Below are positions 19,374 to 32,175 of a stretch of DNA of 64,000 nt, piece after piece; position 1 is the stretch's first letter, and each line of letters opens with the position of its first letter. Under the pieces are notes generated by a model. It ran no database searches. It was given only the letters and a program-made list of their open reading frames with translations, and was not told the origin of the DNA. The position numbers were made by a program, and so were the translations under genes. Origin of the DNA: Sanguinoderma infundibulare (taxonomy: Eukaryota > Basidiomycota > Agaricomycetes > Polyporales > Polyporaceae); the NCBI GenBank assembly GCA_032821775.1, contig JAVLRN010000003.1, forward strand, positions 868,001 through 932,000, given 5' to 3'.

Positions 19374-21870
19374 ATGCTCAGTGCTGTGGCAGCTCGAAAG
19401 GCTCGTCTTGCTCACCCTCAGACACCCCTCCAGTCAACGCCGTCGACCCCTTCCGCGTCAAGTCCTCTGCCTTCCCCCGAGCCCCGGAACAAGCCCTCCA
19501 CACAAAAACCTCCTTCGAAAAGGAAAACAAACGCATTCGCAGGCAGTGCGACAAAGAAAAGGAGAACTCGTATCTCTAAAGACTTTCCCGAACAAACTGC
19601 GAGGTATTTTTCCCAGCCGGATGCGTTCAAAACCCAAGACGATGTCATAGTAGTCGACGGAACGGATAACGAAACTTCGGCCATATCACCCGACACACCC
19701 TCAGAAGACGAGGCACCCCCAATTTCCCAACCCAATTCTCGCCTTGCCCGCAAACAAGGACGGTCTTCTACAGCACCTTCAACGGATTCCTCAGACGAGG
19801 AAGGCGGTACTACTACGGACGAGCAGCTCACTCTCGATATACCTCTGTCGCTTGGAGGCAACCGTGCCCTTGTTGAGCCTCCTTCAGCCTTGTCAACGTT
19901 CCAACCGGTCCTCAACCAAAATGTTTTCTTCCTTCCCCATTCTGACACCGATATCGGCGAGTCCTCACCGAAGCGTACTGCGCTGCTCCTCGCAGCATCC
20001 GATACCGTTGCCCTTTTGGGCACCTATTCCATCTCTGTCCTGCAGGGAACAATCTCCCTCGCTGGGGTTTCTTTCACTGCCCCATCGACTTCACCCTCGA
20101 TTTTCGCTCCCCGCTCTGCCCCACTTCCAATCATTCGCTGTCTTCCTGCACCCTCTTCGACCCCATCTGTCCTGCAGAATCTCCCTTCCGACTTGAGGAA
20201 CGCTGCTAAAAGCTACGACGCAGTCATCGTACTCCAGGAGCTGCACACAGGTATCGAAGGTCTAGGCAAGATTTGCAGAACGTTCGATGGTTTCTTCGCC
20301 CCTTCCCGTTGGCACCGTCACCAGGCCAAGTTTGACTTGGGACTCGATACAGTGTGCTTTGTACGTTCCCGAATAAACTCCTCTCGTATCCTCCTCTTAG
20401 GTGCCGTCGTGTGCAGCTCGCAAATCAAACACCTGACGTCTTCCCGTTCGACGTTCCTCCGTCTTGGGACTCTGCAATTGGAGGTATCTGTTCACCATCG
20501 ACTCCTGAGCACAACGCTACACCTCAGCGAAGCGCCTATCTTGTCAGAGGGCCGAAGAACACCGGGAAGAGCGCATTTGCAAGGCTCATGCTCAACCGGC
20601 TCCTTGCCAAGTACGCTTTCCCACTTGTTATCTTGACGCCATATTGAGTCTGGATGCCAGATTCCAGCGTGTCGCTTACTTGGAATGTGATCTCGGTCAA
20701 TCCGAATTCACTCCGGGGGGCATGGTCAGCCTGAACGTAGTCGAGCAGCCCATCTTCGGTGAGTAGCCCGAATCAAGCTCATAGGTCGTTAACTCACTCC
20801 CATAACAAGGCCCTCCTTTCTCTCATCCAAGCATTCCACACGCAGCGCACTATATTGGCGCGACCTCCCCAAAGGCAACACCTTCGCACTATCTCGACTC
20901 CATACAGGCCCTGGTACAGCTTTACGACCTCGACGTACAGAACGGCGACCTTGAGGAGCCGAATCCAAAAGACGGTCGTATAAGTTCTGTCGTCCCTCTG
21001 ATTGTCAACACCATGGGTTGGACCAAAGGTCTAGGAGCGGATCTGACACGCAAGATCGAAGAGATCGTGGAAGCCTCCCACATCTTCTCGTTTGACGCCT
21101 CAGCCAATGAGTGGGACCCATCAGCACAGATCCACCCAGGTCAAAGTACAAGCGGCCTTGCTGGGCCGCAGGTCTATCCTGTGGAGAGCGTGGAACCCTC
21201 AACGAGCCCAACTTATTACACTGCAGCGGATCACCGCAACCTCGCTGTGCTCTCCTACTTCCATGCTAATTTCCCTAATCATCCACACACTCCTACCTCC
21301 CCCATCGCGACGTCTTGGGCTACAACTCTTCCCTTGTGCGCGCAGCATCCGTACGAGGTGGATGTTCCTGCGACATTCGACCAATTCTTCGTCACCGGAG
21401 CCGGGGCAGAAGATGTCGTTTCCGCCGAGGTGCACCGGGCCCTTCCCTGTGCTGCGGTCGGTCTCGTTAGCTGTCAACCAGGGACTCTGGGCAACGACAT
21501 GCCTGTCGACCCCGACGACGCCGTATCCATCTCGCCCTTCTACGATCAAGGTGCTCCACCCCCTTCGCCGTATACATCCAACTGCATCGGCCTCGCCATC
21601 GTTCGCGCTATCTCGCCGACTTCGCCTTCGCGTATGCAGCTCCTCACGCCGGTTCCGCCTCATCTGCTCGGTTCAGCGCGAGCACTGGTCTTGGGCGAGC
21701 TGCAGCTTCCAGTATGGGGGATGTTGGACTTCCGAACTCTCGACGATTGCGGCGACGTTGCGGGTTGCGAGCGTGGCAAAGTGCCGTACCTCCGATGGGG
21801 AAAGGGGGAGGGTGCTGGTGGTGAGCGACGTCGGATTCGGAGGAATCTGATGAGGCGGGGTCAGATGTAA
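19374..21870 (+). CDS. GRC3: Polynucleotide 5'-hydroxyl-kinase GRC3
   Basis: GRC3 phosphorylates the 5'-OH end left when the LAS1 nuclease cuts ITS2, allowing exonucleolytic trimming to 25S rRNA; it also acts in transcription termination. A long disordered N-terminus (about 200 residues with basic RKTNAFAGSATKKRR-type text) precedes the conserved core. The Walker A is GPKNTGKSAFARL. Spliced to it is AKFQRVAYLECDLGQSEFTPGG, the DxGQ clasp typical of Clp1/Grc3 kinases. After a further intron come GATSPK and the PLIVNTMGWTKGLG lid region. Splice joins at 20360/20417 and 20611/20668, and near 20760, restore the frame. The C-terminus is the usual extended domain ending in a basic tail (RRRIRRNLMRRGQM). 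Motifs separate it from CLP1, which has a different N-terminus. Confidence 0.9.
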
Positions 21871-22323
21871 ATGATAAATGTAAGGTAGACATTGTCTCAG
21901 TCTCTATGCGACTAACACTAACACAAATTCGGGAATTAGACATGAGCACCGTAGAAATTTATCAAGAAGTGCATATTATGCGACGCGGGATAACATCGTT
22001 CGACACGGCCAGAGCAGCGCAATGCCGATACGCAACAGCAGCAATCCAGCAATCCCGGGCTTCCGTCAGGTTAGATGCATATTTCGCGCACGGGATCTGC
22101 ATAGGTCTGCATTTCATGGAGAACGAATATGGTACACACGCGTAGCTTACGGGATATAAACTTGTCTGAGTAGTGCGCGTGCCGGCAGACGATCCTCCGA
22201 AACAGCGGCGTCACGACCGGAAACTCCAGAACAGCTCAGGAAACCACTCTATCCCGAGGTACAGATATATCAGTACAACACACTGAGACCATTCTACATC
22301 TACAAGTTCGCCCAGCCACACGC
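21871..22323. other. Intergenic between convergent GRC3 and SEC18
   Basis: These 453 bases between two convergent stops must hold both 3' UTRs. The composition is more AT-rich than the flanking genes. Nothing else is recognised. Confidence 0.5.
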
Positions 22324-25043
22324 TTACATTCCAAGCCCCATCAACGCGTTCGTCAGCCGCTCCGCGGTCGCCTCGGGCTCCTGCCGCGCCATCTCGACCA
22401 TGCTCAGCAGTTTCTTGACGCCAACGTTTAGACGCGACGTCTCCTCGTCCTCCGAGTTCCCGAAGCCCGCCTGCGCGAGCATGCCAATGGCCTGGCGGCG
22501 CTCGTCTTCCGACGGGAACAGAGCGACCTCCTTGAGGACGGTCTCGAGTGCACGCAGCGAGGTGATGGGCGGTACGCGGAGTTCGGCGTCGAAGGTCTCA
22601 GACAAGCCGAGGTCGGTGAGGACGGGACGGAGGGAGGTGGTGGCGATGATAAGTAGACGGCGACCCTAAAACGCATCTGTTAGCAAGAGCTGGAAATGCA
22701 TGGCTGTCAGAAGCGGACCTTTGGTGGCCTGCGAGCGAGTAACACCATAAGTGTTTGCAGCACTGAGTTGGAGAAGCGAGGGCCGATAGGCGTGAAATCT
22801 GTAGTAGACAGACATTAAACATCCAATCCATTAACCACAATGAAGTCTCGTTACTCACCGAGCAAACGCTCGAGATTGTCGACGACGATGACGCTCAGCG
22901 GACTCTTGTAGCTGTCCTGGAAGATCTTCGCGATGGCAGCCACTTTTTGCGCCTCCGAGAAGCCGACCATACTGTCCGGCGTGAGTAGCTTCATGAATGG
23001 GTACTGTGACGCCTGCGCGATTGTCGCCGCCAGCGCTGTCTTGCCCGATCCCGGAGGCCCGTGCAGAAGGATGCTCACGAGGGGCGTCCGCGTCGACGCG
23101 CGCACCTGGTCCACGAAGAGCTCCCCCGAGCGGAGGATCTCGTCGACAACTGGACCGTGGTGGATGATGCCGTTCTGGACGACCTGCTCGAGCTCCTCCT
23201 TCGACACGCCGAACGCAGGCGTAACCTCTTCCAGGGCGTTCATGAAGTCGCTCCGGTTCACGCGCATGTTCTCGACGTCGTCCGAGATGCCCGCGAGCGT
23301 GCCGACCTTGACGTGCCGGGAGAACGCGAAACTGGTCGCGCTTTTGACGAGACCCGCGATTTCGGCTCCGGAGAAGTTCTTAGTAAGGGTGGCGAGCTCT
23401 ATGATGTCGACATCGTGGTCCATGATCCCGTTCTGGCGCATCTTGGAGGTATGGATAGTTAGAATCTGGACACGACCGCTTTCATCAGGGAGGGAGATTT
23501 CCATGTGGACTTCCAGACGGCCAGGACGGAGGAGGGCCTCGTCAATCATGTCGAGACGGTTCGTCATGCCGATGATCAGGATGTTGTTGAGCTGGTCAAC
23601 GCCGTCCATCTGAGGAGCAAAGGGTGAGCATATCTCCAGGATCCATTCATCGAGAATACCTACCTTGGAAAGGAGCTGGTTGACGACACTGTCGCCGACA
23701 CCGGTTCCTCCACCTGTGGTACCACGCTGCTTGCAAATGGCATCTAATTCATCGAAAATGATGATATGCAGGCCGCTCTCATCACCTTTCTCCTTGTACT
23801 GCACAAGCGTTCAGCACCTAGACCCCGAGGTGAAAACATACATACTGACCTCCTTCTCGGCGTCGGCAAAGAGTTTACGAATGTTCTCTTCCGAAGCACC
23901 GACGTACTTGTTCAAGATCTCAGGACCGTTGACAATCTTGGGCTCGCGCGCGTTCAGCATCTTGCCGATTTGTCTTGCCATGAGCGTCTTTCCTGTACCT
24001 GGAGGACCGTAGAGAAGGATACCCTTGACGTGCGAGATACCGAGCTTCTCGACGAGGCCTGGGGGGAAGACACGCGAGGCGAAAGCTCTACGGAAGATGG
24101 CGCTGAACTCCGAGTCGAGACCGCCGATGCCCATATCCTCAAACTTGAAGTTGGGGGCGAGGATGGCGTTTGGGGGTGCCTTCCGTGCGCTCGACTTGAG
24201 CTTGATCGCATTGTCTGGCATCTTCATGACGGTGATGTCCGTCTTCTCCATTACAATACCATAGTGCTTCGCGTCACTGCGTTGATTAGGGAGCTCTAAG
24301 ACCTGGAGGCCCTTGACGGTTGCCTTGAGCGTCTGTCCGTGGAACTCGAAGAGGAGTATCTCGCCAGTGGCGAAGACGACGCCGTTAAAGGCCCGGATGA
24401 AGTTCTGGGCCATCTCATCGGCGGAGAATACCTCCGCAATCTCAAGGCCACGCTTGTGAAAACCGACCTCGACGTCAAGGGATTGAAGGTAGGGAGGGGA
24501 TTTGGGGAAGGGCTCGATGGTGACAGAGTCTCCGGTCAACGAGAGACCAATCCATTGGCGTTGCGTCGCAGATGCACCAATTGCGCCTGGGGGTACCTTT
24601 CCGGTGTTGTCGTGACTGCCACGACGTAGGTTGAGGGAAGAGATGGGGCTCAAGGAGTGTTGGGTGCTTACCGAGTTGTAAGGGGAAACTGCTGCTTCAC
24701 GAGGACGTGCTGTCCTTGGGGGAAGTCGGCAGGGTTAACAATGAGACAGTTGGAGAAGGCGAGTTGATCACTAGGCGACCCTTGGACCGAGAACCTGGCA
24801 TGATCATGATGTTAGTGATCGGTGAAGGGGGATGAATAGGACGTACACTCCTCCACCGCCGCCGCGTGCTGATGATGGTGGCTTTCTATCATAGGGACGT
24901 TTCTCGTATCCAGAAGGGTCTTCGTATCGGGGTGCTGGGACCCTGTGGCTTTGTGGGCCACCGCGCATAGGATCGGGTGGGAGGCGGGAGTACTGGCCAG
25001 GCGAGGGTTGGGGACTAGGCTGGTTGGACCGGAAGAAGCTCAT
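22324..25043 (-). CDS. SEC18: Vesicular-fusion ATPase SEC18 (NSF)
   Basis: SEC18/NSF is the hexameric AAA ATPase that, with alpha-SNAP, disassembles SNARE complexes after membrane fusion throughout the secretory pathway. The start is [15 protein letters not shown] with a Pro/Arg-rich leader. The N domain follows ([27 protein letters not shown]). D1 has Walker [16 protein letters not shown], Walker [16 protein letters not shown] and the sensor/arginine-finger region [20 protein letters not shown]2 has [17 protein letters not shown] and the modified Walker [13 protein letters not shown], which is normal for the hexamerising D2 of NSF. The C-terminus ([24 protein letters not shown]) ends at TAA 22324-22326. 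Several short introns are present. Length (roughly 800 residues) and domain order are those of a complete SEC18. Confidence 0.96.
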
Positions 25044-26122
25044 GATTATGGATGTTTAACGTGTCCAAGGGGCATACAGACAAGCGTCTGCGGCGGTCGT
25101 GGTTCCACGTAGTAGACTTGGGGTGGACGTTGTGGGGTGGACGTTGTGCTCAGCATCGTCCACGACCACTGCCAATCCACTGCCGCTCCGCTGCGCGCAA
25201 TTGCCAAATCTGGGCATACCTGTACATAGACGCCGCATTGCACATGTAGCCGAGATCGAGTCCAAGGCATGCCCTGCTAGTGCCTGGCACAGACGACATG
25301 GCAAACTGCCCCAGGATCATGCAGCAAGTCCCCGTGCGCGTATGTATCGTCGACCACGGTGAGCGGCGTCCGAGAATTGACGATGGACGAAAGCCTCGAC
25401 GGAATCCGCGTCGTCGACTGTTGCTCCAGCATGTCATACGCTTTGCATACGCTCTCCCCCGACACACTTCTCATCGCACATCTCCTCCTCTGAACCCCTC
25501 GACAACAATGTTCGCAATCTACTTGACTAGAACTAGCCCCCTCGCCGTCGCACGCGTGCGCTTTCTGCCGGTTGCGGGGACCTAGTCCTCTTCACAACTG
25601 TCTGTTCAACTTGAGGAAAAGAGCCGTCGGACGTCGTGTTTTCAAAGTGAAAACCGCCAAAATTAAGGCCATTCACCATACCCTTCTTGACGGGACCAAG
25701 CCTGATAGTCGTGGCAGTTGGGGTCTAAGTAAGGTTGACGAATGAAGTGGTGGTCGGGGATATCATTATGATTCTGCGAAGAGAGATCCAAACGCAAGGA
25801 AGTCCTACAGGGTAAAATCGACCTAAGAGCGTCAGAATATATATCATCTGCTGCACATTGGCTATAGTTAACCAAACGCATTATGCTATGAATCCAACGT
25901 TGGATATGCGGCACCGCATGTAGTCATGTTACACTAACCCCAATCTTTCGCGGAACGTGAGTTGCAGAAAATTCTCGACCATCAATTAATCAACCTCGAT
26001 GAGTGTCGCACTCGATCTGCTCGCGAACGCAGGGTGTGCTCTAAACGGACATGGGTGTCGAGGGTGGCGTGTGGTGCAAGCCCAATCTGTAGACCTGCGC
26101 AGAAAGAGGCCTAGGCCACTAG
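25044..26122. other. Long intergenic stretch, SEC18 promoter side
   Basis: About 1.1 kb between the SEC18 start and the YJU2 stop. The tandem text tggggtggacgttg occurs twice near 25118-25145. Short frames around 25280-25585 on the plus strand lack motifs. One minus-strand segment near 25663-25800 could be an exon and is listed separately with low confidence. Confidence 0.45.
25663..25914 (-). CDS. Possible small gene or exon, unassigned
   Basis: On the minus strand a strong acceptor (ctctcttcgcag) near 25775 is followed by protein-like text NHNDIPDHHFIRQPYLDPN and then CHDYQAWSRQEGYGEWP before TAA. Composition rich in Tyr, Trp, His and Asp is not typical of random frame. A donor-like gtatgg lies within the last codons, so the true 3' end could lie further on. 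The upstream partner exon is unclear; an open frame from 25914 (MPHIQRWIHSIMRL) is one option. I do not recognise a family, and this could be a decayed gene. Confidence 0.25.
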   Translation of the reverse strand: MPHIQRWIHSIMRLVNYSQCAADDIYSDALRSILPCRTSLRLDLSSQNHNDIPDHHFIRQPYLDPNCHDYQAWSRQEGYGEWP

Positions 26123-27172
26123 CTACTTTACAGTTGCTTTGGTCTTTCCCTTCAATTTGATACCTAGTGCGTTTTTCCCTTCCACCTTCTTCCGCTTAAC
26201 AACTGGCGCACCAATGGTAGGAGCAGAAGAAAGCAGGGCGCGCGCAGACTCCGGGAGAAGACTGCGAAGCTCGGGTTCAAGGGCACCAGCTTTGCGCTTG
26301 ACGGTAACGAGCGAATCAGATGGACCTCCGTCCCGACTGGAGCCTGCGCCAGTAGAAACAGACGCATCCGAAGCGGGAACCTTTGCAAAGACTTGGCGCA
26401 CCAATTCCTCATCCTCTTCTTCAGCAAGTTTCCTCTCCCTGTCCTCCTCGGTCTCGATCTCCTCCATGCCTAGGCGTTCGAGGAGATCGACTGACTGACC
26501 AACACGCTCGTTACGAGCGTTACGGGCCCTGATGTCCTGGAGGGCGTCCAAGATGTCCATCTCCCGCTTGGAGTCCACGGTACGGTTCTCGAGGGCTTTC
26601 ATGGGGTTGTTCTCTTCCTCTTCGAGCTTTGCGAGCCGATCCTCTTCTTCGACAGCCTTCTCCTCCCTCCATGGCTCGAAATTGCGGGAAGCGCCATGTT
26701 CGGCGGCATAGTCGGTGTTCTTAGGGTCGGTCTTGAACGTGATTTCGGCAGAGCACAAGGTGCTGGAAGGCAAATGGCCGGCGTTACTTGAGAGAAGGGA
26801 ATAGAAGACGGGGATGACCTACCATTTGATGTAGAAACGAAAGATTTTGATGCCAAAATAATCCTCACCCTCGACGGTCTCCTTGCGGGCATTGAACTTC
26901 TTGCCTTTGTAGATGTATTCGCCACAGGTGTTGCATCGCCTAGGGCAACATGGAATGAGTAGAATGGCGTAGGGGCGATGCATGAAATACGTACATAGAG
27001 AAGGGTGCCATCAAGCGGACTACCTGCTGCGAATTCTTGGGCTGCCTTCTGCGAGGGATGAGGGACGGATCGAAATCCGGGGGAAAGTACTTGTTCAAGA
27101 CTTGATAAACGGTGAGTACGCTTGAATTTAGCGGATACATGGACATTCGGACTGACCTTTACGTTCAGACAT
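26123..27172 (-). CDS. YJU2: Splicing factor YJU2 (CCDC94/CWC16 family)
   Basis: YJU2 is a step-one factor of the catalytic spliceosome, stabilising branch-helix docking beside the NineTeen complex. The first exon encodes only MSERK plus one base (start at 27172). It splices to [19 protein letters not shown], the near-invariant start of the family. The zinc-binding part follows: [21 protein letters not shown], then [20 protein letters not shown] with the second Cys pair, and [17 protein letters not shown]. The rest is coiled coil ([20 protein letters not shown]) and a basic tail ending in [11 protein letters not shown]. The start matches the YJU2 branch rather than the related CWC16/CCDC130 branch. 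It is divergent from the SH3 gene with 506 bases between. Confidence 0.94.
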
Positions 27173-27678
27173 GGTGAATGTGGAGGAAAGGGTGGGAAGC
27201 TAAGGGCCTAAGGCAGATGACGCAGATGAGATGACTGGTCCGGAGCAAGCAGCACTCCTCTTGAACCTTGCCACCGCTTACGACCACATGCAAGCGCCCA
27301 GGAGGTGCGATTACCGTAATTGGCAACCTTTGCCTGGGCCGACTCCTCGTCGTCGTCGTCGTCGCCGTCGCCGCTGCCGTCGTCAGTATTGGCCGTCGTC
27401 ACTGTCGGACGTGGTTGCACAACTTCTCAAGTAAGCCTTGGCCTTGTCCGCTCCCCTGGCTGCTGGTCTCCGCTCCACTTTCTTTCCCGGCGGCGACTTC
27501 CCCATCTCGAGCTGCAGTCGACCGCTCTTCTCCCATTCTCCCTCGTGCCAGCACCGTCCTCTCCTTCTGCCCTCGTCCTTCGGTTGCCTTCAACTCTACC
27601 CGCTCGTTGTAATCTCTATCGACCTCTCATTTTAGCCTGTCTCACTCCCCATCACCGTCCTAGGCCTTTAGTTCAACA
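27173..27678. promoter_or_regulatory. Divergent intergenic between YJU2 and the SH3/RA gene
   Basis: 506 bases between opposed start codons. It contains a trinucleotide run of cgtcgtcgtcgtcgccgtcg type at about 27348-27385, and pyrimidine-rich sequence for about 150 bases before 27679. The promoter role is inferred. Open frames crossing the trinucleotide run look like shadows of it. Confidence 0.5.
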
Positions 27679-30600
27679 ATGTCTGACGACTTGATGCAAC
27701 ACCAAATGCACGTCGACCATGCTTATCCCTCCGACGAGGAGCATTCCGTCCTTGAGGACGATTCAGATGGCGAGGACAGGGACCTCGACTACATGGACGA
27801 CGACGACGGCTCATCCTCCCTCTCCATTCCCAACGAGTCCATCGACTTCGATCTCGTCTATGCCCTTCACAGCTTCGCTGCAACCGTCGAAGGTCAGGCC
27901 AACGTCGTAAAAGGCGATTCCCTCTTCTTGATGGACGACAGCAACAGCTACTGGTGGCTTGTCCGCGTCCTCAAGACTCAGGAAGTCGGTTACATCCCTG
28001 CCGAAAACATTGAGACGCCCTTCGAGCGTTTGGCCAGGCTCAACAAACACCGTAACGTCGATGTGCGTACTCTCCCCTCTTCTTCGCTCTCCTACCGTCT
28101 GCTCTCCCACATCTGCCCAATTTCTTCACCGTTTCATTGCTCGCTTGGCCTACCCAAGGTTGCGACTTTGCCGCACTGTGGCACTTTGTCCATCATATCA
28201 GCTCACCCTAAATCTGCTTATTTGATTCCCTTTCCATACCTCCCTTCTCCACCCAACTATCTTCAATGATTCTAAACCCAAGGATTGCAGCTCGCCTCCG
28301 CTACCCAGGCCGAACTTCAAGAGTCTCGCGACCGTCTTTACTCTTCCCGCACAGGCTCTAATCAGCCTAATACCCCGTCCCCCATACCCGGCCGTCAACC
28401 TTCACAGAGCGCCAAGCGCATCCACTTCAATCACTCTTTCGGCGTCCACCGCTATGCACCTGCCATCTGGAATGAGGATGAAGAAGAGGACGACGACGCG
28501 GAGTGGGATGACGAGGATTACGAGGATGAGGATCCGGAGCTTGCCGAAGAATGGGAGGAACGCGAGCGTACCATCCGCCCTGACCAGGGCGGCCTGCAAG
28601 CCGCAGCCATGGAACCTGACGATGGTATGAGCTGGGAGGACGGCGCTGCCGAAGAGATGCAGCGCGAGCGCCAGCAGCAGCAACAAATCCTTACCGCCCA
28701 GATTCAAATCGACGACCACTCCCGTCAGCAAGCAGGCGCGCCTCAGAGCGCCGTCCAGCCCCTCCGTACTCAACCCGCACGCGACAAACTCGTTGTAGTC
28801 CAAGACGAGTCCGCAGCTGAGCCCCAGATGTCCCCGAGCCGCACCCTGGATCCTGCGCAAGCGACGGAAACCCGCAAGTTGTCCATGACGCCACCGGTTG
28901 CTCGCGGAACCGACTATGACGCGCCGGCACAACCTGGTCCCCTACTTCCCAGCGCGATCATGCAGCAGCAGTCAGACGAGCGCAAGCGCACTCGCGAAGA
29001 GATCGAGGCTTTGGAAGAAGCAGCGCGCAAGAAGGCCAATCTCAATGTTGGCAAACCCGCTAGCGGCGCACCGCAGACCAAGATCACGTCCACCGTATCC
29101 GTCGGGGATCCTGGATCGGTCGGGAAGTCCAGCGGTGGCAAACTGCGCAAGGATCGCGACCGCACCAATGACACGACAGACGATGAAAGCGGGAAGGAGA
29201 AGGACAAGAAGAAAAAGAGCGGTGGCGTATTTGGCGGGCTGTTTGGGCGGAAGAAGGACAAGGACAAGGGCAAGGACAAGTCGGACACGGCCAGTGCGAC
29301 CAGCGTCGACTCACTTACACGCGAGTCTGAGGAGTCTGGTCGTTCGCGTTCGTCACCGCTCACTTCGCCCGAGGCTGCATCTCCCGTCACCGCAAATGCG
29401 CGTCAGCAGCAACAGCAGGCGATGTTGATGCAGAAGAACTCCACCGACCCCAAGCGTGTGGTGCAGCCCGTCGCTTCACCATCGCAGACCGACATCCAGT
29501 CCTCCCAAACGACCCCTGCGCAGGAGGGTGCTGCAGTACAAGTCCAACTCTCTCAGCATGTCTCGCAGCTCCGGCAACGCGATCAGCAGCAGCAAGCTCT
29601 ATACCAGCAGTATCTCAACCGTTCTCCTGCGACGCCTCCAGAGGCACAGCCGTCCTATGGGCTCTGGTCTGCTTCAGCCGTCATGCAAGGTTCGATGTCC
29701 TTCAGTTCGTCCACGAGTTCCGCTTCCGGTCTTTCCGCGGGCGGTCCTCGTCCTCGCCCTGGCTCCCTCGTTCTCTCGCCCACCGCAATGGACGGACAAG
29801 GTGTCGGTCTGCCTGACCTCAGCGTCATTCGTGTCTTCGCCGGAGACGACCTCCAGACTGAGGCGACCTTCAAGACCGTTTTGCTCAACAGCTCCACGAC
29901 GGCGTCTGACCTCGTCCGCCAAGCCATTCAGCGTTTCCGCCTCCCCGCAGGAGAAGACGAGAAGGAGTATTACCTCACTATCAAGCAAGTGGAGGGCTCG
30001 TCTGCCGTGCTGCGCCCCGACGAGAAGCCGCTTGGCGTCTTCGAGTCTCTTGTTGAGGCCGCTCTGGAGCTCCCGAAAGTCAAGCGTAGCAGTGTGGGCA
30101 GTATTAGCTCCGTTGCGAGTAACCTCTCGATGCACCCGGCGATCAAGAAGCTGTCCATGAACGACTTCACGGACGATTCTCAGGTGAAGTTCTACCTCAA
30201 CCGTCGCAGCCGTGCCGACGAAATCATCGCCGAAGACGGCGACGACACGCTCCTTGCCGAGAGCGTTGACGGGGACATCGACTCTCCGCGTGGTCGTGGA
30301 CAGTACCTTACCGTGTCCACCTCCGGTGGAAGCACTGTTCCCGCAGAGCGCTTCAGCTCGCCGTCGTTCCGCTTTAGCATGCAGCTCCTCGTCTACCCGG
30401 AGGACCTTCCAGACGATATGGTGTTCGATCCTCAAACTGAGGCTATCGTCTTCAAGAACACGCTCCGCAATCGTCCCCAGGCGAGCCAAGTCCCTTCGCC
30501 CGGTATTAACCAGAGCTTGCGCAAGAAGATCTTCGTCTTCCCAAAGAATATCACTGTTGCGGAAGTCATCGAACAAGGCTTGGACCGATTCGGCATTCCG

Positions 30601-32175
30601 GAGGGCGTCGTGGATGGGGGAGATGAGATTGAGGACAAGCAGACCAAGCGGAGGAGCTCTTCACGTGTCCGATATGGTCTGGCTGTCGTCGAGGCGAATG
30701 GCAAAGGTAAGCCTATAGGGCCACTTACGCAACTTCGACACTCACGCCGAACACCTAGAACGCGAGCTTACCCCTTCGAGCAAAGTCACCGATGCCTTCC
30801 CTCGTCCACCTGCATATCGTCAAGTTGAACGTCGGTTCAGCGACAGCAAGCGCCGATCCATTGACTCCGCTCAGTTGCTCTTGGGCTCTTCTGACGACGT
30901 CCGCCCGGACGACCCCATCTTCATTCTTCGTCGCGCTATCGCTTATCGAAACGCATCTGCTCGTCATAGATCTTCTGCACCTCTCGATGAGCTCGCATTG
31001 CAGCAACTTCGGGAGTCGGTTGCCAGCTCAAGCACGGCGTCCGACACGACCACTCAGGAGGAACCTAAACGCCAGATGTCCAAACAGGAGCTTATAGCTG
31101 CTCAGCGTGCTGCTACTCGGGCGAATCAGCGTGCCATTCTCTCCGCGCAGACGAACTCTGTCCGGGGCCTGGATGTCCTCCTACCAAGCAACGCTGTGAT
31201 CCGCAGCTCTCGTTATGAGGTTGACGACAGGATGCGCTATTCGTATGTGGAACCCGATGGTGAAACGTACGACATCAGCGACATTGTCGAGAAGGAATGG
31301 CGGAACGAGGTGGGGCCTCCGGGACACAAATCGACTTCGTCTGGCGACGATCTCCTCCATGGAGTCCTTGCTCATGGCAAGGAGGGCCTGGGCGCGAAGC
31401 TCGACCTTGTGCTTAGCAAGATTAAGCACGAGAAGGAGACGGGCAGGGCACCGATGTCACAAGCTTCCTCTGACCAGAGTATCGACTCTGTGCGCAGGAG
31501 CACTGAGTCGACTTATTCTGCCGCTGAAACTGCTCAAGAGGTGTCGTCATCCCGAACGGCCACTCCAACTGCACGCGACGCTGCTAGGTCCAACTCCGCA
31601 GCCACAAGCAGTCAACGAGTCGGTTCTCCCTCTGTCTCCAGGCTATCCAGCTATCGCACCGCCAGTCCCGGAGGATCGGACGTTTCTCGCGCACACACCA
31701 CCACCCCGACCGCCAGCAGTCGCAGCCATGGTTATCCTGCCCCGCATGAGCGACAGGCGTCTTTTGCGTCCGCCGTTTCTGAATACCGAACTGCTACGCC
31801 TTCATCGCCACCACCGATGGGCAGCCTGGTTGCGGTGCCGACTCTTAAGGAGGTCAAGCCTAAGTTGATCCTCCCCAAAAACGACTTCGGTTTGAACGAG
31901 ATGATGGCAGTCATTGAGATGCGCGCTTCGCTGAACAACAAGATACCCGAGCACATACCGCTGGACCCGGTAGAAGAGATGTTGTTCGGGAAGCCGATCG
32001 AGGCCCACAATCTGCACCCCGAAATCAGGAACATCTACGCTAGTACTTTCAGGCAGTTGGAGGAAATGGACCAGGTACGGGTTTCATATAATTACCTGTC
32101 GGTGTTCTTCGTAGCTTACGATTGTGTTTACAGACTCTAGATGAACTTCTACAACAGGCAATCCACGTCCGTTGA
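27679..32175 (+). CDS. Large SH3 and Ras-association-like polarity protein (Bud14/Tea4-like SH3)
   Basis: This 1,385-residue protein is built from four exons: 27679-28062, 28291-30706, 30759-32074 and 32134-32175, whose phases fit exactly. An acidic N-terminus leads to an SH3 domain (residues about 55-120: VYALHSFAATVEGQANVVKG, SNSYWWLVRVL, VGYIPAENIETP) with the ALYxF-like, WW and Pro-Tyr-like positions intact. A long disordered section follows with acidic, Gln-rich and Lys-rich parts (GGVFGGLFGRKKDKDKGKDK). A ubiquitin-like Ras-association fold is probable around residues 640-720 (VIRVFAGDDLQTEATFKTVL, EYYLTIKQVEGSSAVLRPDE). A second similar segment lies near FSMQLLVYPEDLPDDMVF. The C-terminus has RQMSKQELIAAQRAATRANQ. 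The SH3 most resembles that of fungal polarity factors of the Bud14/Tea4 type, which recruit PP1 at cell tips. Orthology is not proven. Confidence 0.8.
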
